Shown here in pieces: positions 5,139 to 6,347 of a DNA stretch of 6,347 nucleotides (the stretch's first letter is position 1; the number at the start of each line of letters is the position of its first letter). Under the pieces are notes generated by a model that had not been told where the DNA came from, did no database searches, and saw only the letters and a program-made list of their open reading frames with translations. Source of the stretch: Robiginitomaculum sp. (lineage in GTDB: Bacteria > Pseudomonadota > Alphaproteobacteria > Caulobacterales > Maricaulaceae); the NCBI GenBank assembly GCA_026993275.1, contig JALWUB010000225.1, positions 1 through 6,347 of the forward strand, written 5' to 3'. Made by a program: the position numbers and the translations under genes.

Positions 5139-6347
5139 CTATGAGGCAAATGAGAACGGCGCCGCGGAGCGGCGGTGCTCGTCCGCATAAAGGCGCTTGT
5201 TCAGGGGGGCAAAGGCGCGCGCGGTGCAGTCGGCGCGCTCGCACAGACGGCAATTGAGGCCTGCCTCCGTCACGCCCGCCTGGCTGTCAAGATCAAACGC
5301 ATCGCCATAGACCAGTTGCGATGCCTCGGCCGCCGGGCACAGCAGCATCAGCAGGCGCGGCACCGGGCCGGCCATGGCCATGGACAGGGTGAAATAGTCG
5401 CTGCCGTCCTCAAGCGCGATACGCTGCGGCACGATCTCGCCGCAGCGCGCCTGGGTGCGCCACAGCGCCAGACGGGCACACGCGCCGCCGGTCCTGGCAA
5501 AGGCAGAACCGGCGGCGCCAAAGCGCTTGGTGATATTGCCGGCCGGGTCGGCGCGCAGAAAAAAGAAATCCACGCCGCGGTCGCCGCTTTTGCGCAAGCT
5601 CGTCAGCCGGTGGCACACCTGCTCCAGACTGACTCCGAAACGGCGGCGCAAATGTTGCAGGTCATAGCGCAGGGCGCGGGCACTGGCGAGAAATTCGTCA
5701 TAGGGCATCAGCACGGCGGCGGCGAAATAATTGGCCAGCGCCAGTCGGTACAGCCGCCGCGAGACGCGCGAGGGCAGGTCCGCCTCCTGCTCCAGCGCAT
5801 CGAGAAGCTCGCGCTGTTCCAGCAATGCGCTTTGCACCGCCAGCTGAAAGGTGCGCGCCGGATGTGACAGCATCTCGTTGAGGCCGAGCCGCCGCCCGTG
5901 CCGGTCATAGCGGCGCAGGGAGCCGCGCATCACGTCATCGGGCAGAATGCGCGTGCGCACGCCATGCACCTGCAGCAGAAAGGCGCGCATGGCGGCGGCT
6001 TCCTGGCCGCGCTCCAGCCGCGCCTCATCGGCGAACACCGCGGCCGCCTCTTCCAGTTGCGGATAGTAATTGTTGTGCGCCTGCAGCACGTCGCGCACCT
6101 GCTGCACCGGTTGCCCGCCCGCTGCGGCCGCGCCCTGGCGGTCATCGAGGCGGTCCGCCAGGCTGGCCAGATCGCTGGCCGTGCCGCGATAGCTCTGGTG
6201 CAGCCGGATCAGCGCCTGGGCGGCGCGCGGGTGCGCCTCGGCAAGCTCGCGAATGTCCTGGGTGTCCAGGCCGATGGCCTCGATCGACGGGTCCGCCGCG
6301 GCCTCGCGCAGGGCCAGCAAGGTGCCGTGTTCCGGCGCCGCGGTAAA
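5139..6347 (-). CDS. ScfR/RamB-type short-chain fatty acyl transcriptional regulator (N-terminus outside window)
   Basis: The visible 402 residues match the XRE-family, COG3800-type regulators of short-chain acyl-CoA metabolism (the RamB / ScfR group). These control propionate, methylmalonyl- or glyoxylate-type pathways in relatives. Recognisable blocks, numbered from the right-edge residue, are RILPDDVMRGSLRRYDRHGR (133-152), the degenerate IrrE/ImmA-like segment LANYFAAAVLMPYDEFL (204-220), RFGVSLEQVCHRLTSLR (236-252), VDFFFLRADPAGNITKRF (259-276) and a C-terminal cysteine cluster, C-x2-C-x4-C (C366, C369, C374). No HExxH is present, as expected for regulators that use this fold for ligand sensing rather than proteolysis. 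The frame is open to the window edge with no plausible start, so the roughly 60-70 residue N-terminal helix-turn-helix must lie further right. A TTG at 6318-6320 is an internal codon, not the start. The gene is convergent with the orphan gene and unrelated to lptFG. Its target genes cannot be told from this window. Confidence 0.9.
   Translation of the reverse strand, partial: FTAAPEHGTLLALREAAADPSIEAIGLDTQDIRELAEAHPRAAQALIRLHQSYRGTASDLASLADRLDDRQGAAAAGGQPVQQVRDVLQAHNNYYPQLEEAAAVFADEARLERGQEAAAMRAFLLQVHGVRTRILPDDVMRGSLRRYDRHGRRLGLNEMLSHPARTFQLAVQSALLEQRELLDALEQEADLPSRVSRRLYRLALANYFAAAVLMPYDEFLASARALRYDLQHLRRRFGVSLEQVCHRLTSLRKSGDRGVDFFFLRADPAGNITKRFGAAGSAFARTGGACARLALWRTQARCGEIVPQRIALEDGSDYFTLSMAMAGPVPRLLMLLCPAAEASQLVYGDAFDLDSQAGVTEAGLNCRLCERADCTARAFAPLNKRLYADEHRRSAAPFSFAS

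Noticed and set aside
5175..5867. Plus-strand open frame of 230 codons opposite the regulator gene
   Set aside because: It is antisense to conserved ScfR motifs, and its Ala/Gln/Arg/His-rich composition is typical of a shadow frame in GC-rich DNA.
6318..6320. TTG as the real start of the regulator gene
   Set aside because: The frame stays open to the window edge, and the family has an N-terminal helix-turn-helix that is not yet seen, so the codon is internal.

Overview
The window is GC-rich chromosomal DNA, most likely from an alphaproteobacterium. The reasons are a compact lptF-lptG operon, a ScfR/RamB-type short-chain fatty acyl regulator, and 'TCCCGGA...TCCGGGA' REP-like intergenic hairpins of a kind common in that class. 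Genus or family cannot be assigned from the sequence alone.

Left part (1-3317, + strand): four tightly packed reading frames joined by stop/start overlaps. These are the tail of an unidentified upstream gene (ends at 53), a polytopic membrane protein resembling the flippase-like / lysylphosphatidylglycerol-synthase TM family (50-1009), lptF (1009-2217) and lptG (2214-3317). LptF and LptG form the inner-membrane permease that, with LptB, extracts lipopolysaccharide from the membrane and feeds it to the LptC-LptA bridge. The first membrane protein is translationally coupled to them, so a role in envelope lipid handling is a reasonable but unproven guess.

Middle (3318-5138): a long non-core interval. 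It opens with two REP-like hairpins in inverted orientation (3397-3489) and a 31/32-bp imperfect tandem repeat (3475-3552). A leader of about 450 bp without a convincing gene follows, then one AT-rich orphan gene (4007-5056) for a 349-residue protein. I do not recognise that protein as a named family, but it carries an R-N-x3-H motif of the HEPN ribonuclease type. Base composition, a GTGT(G/C)ACATTT repeat on both sides and the position between housekeeping genes suggest an acquired cargo gene, possibly defence- or stress-related (inference).

Right part (5139-6347, - strand): the C-terminal 402 residues of a ScfR-type transcriptional regulator, convergent with the orphan gene. Its N-terminal helix-turn-helix lies outside the window.
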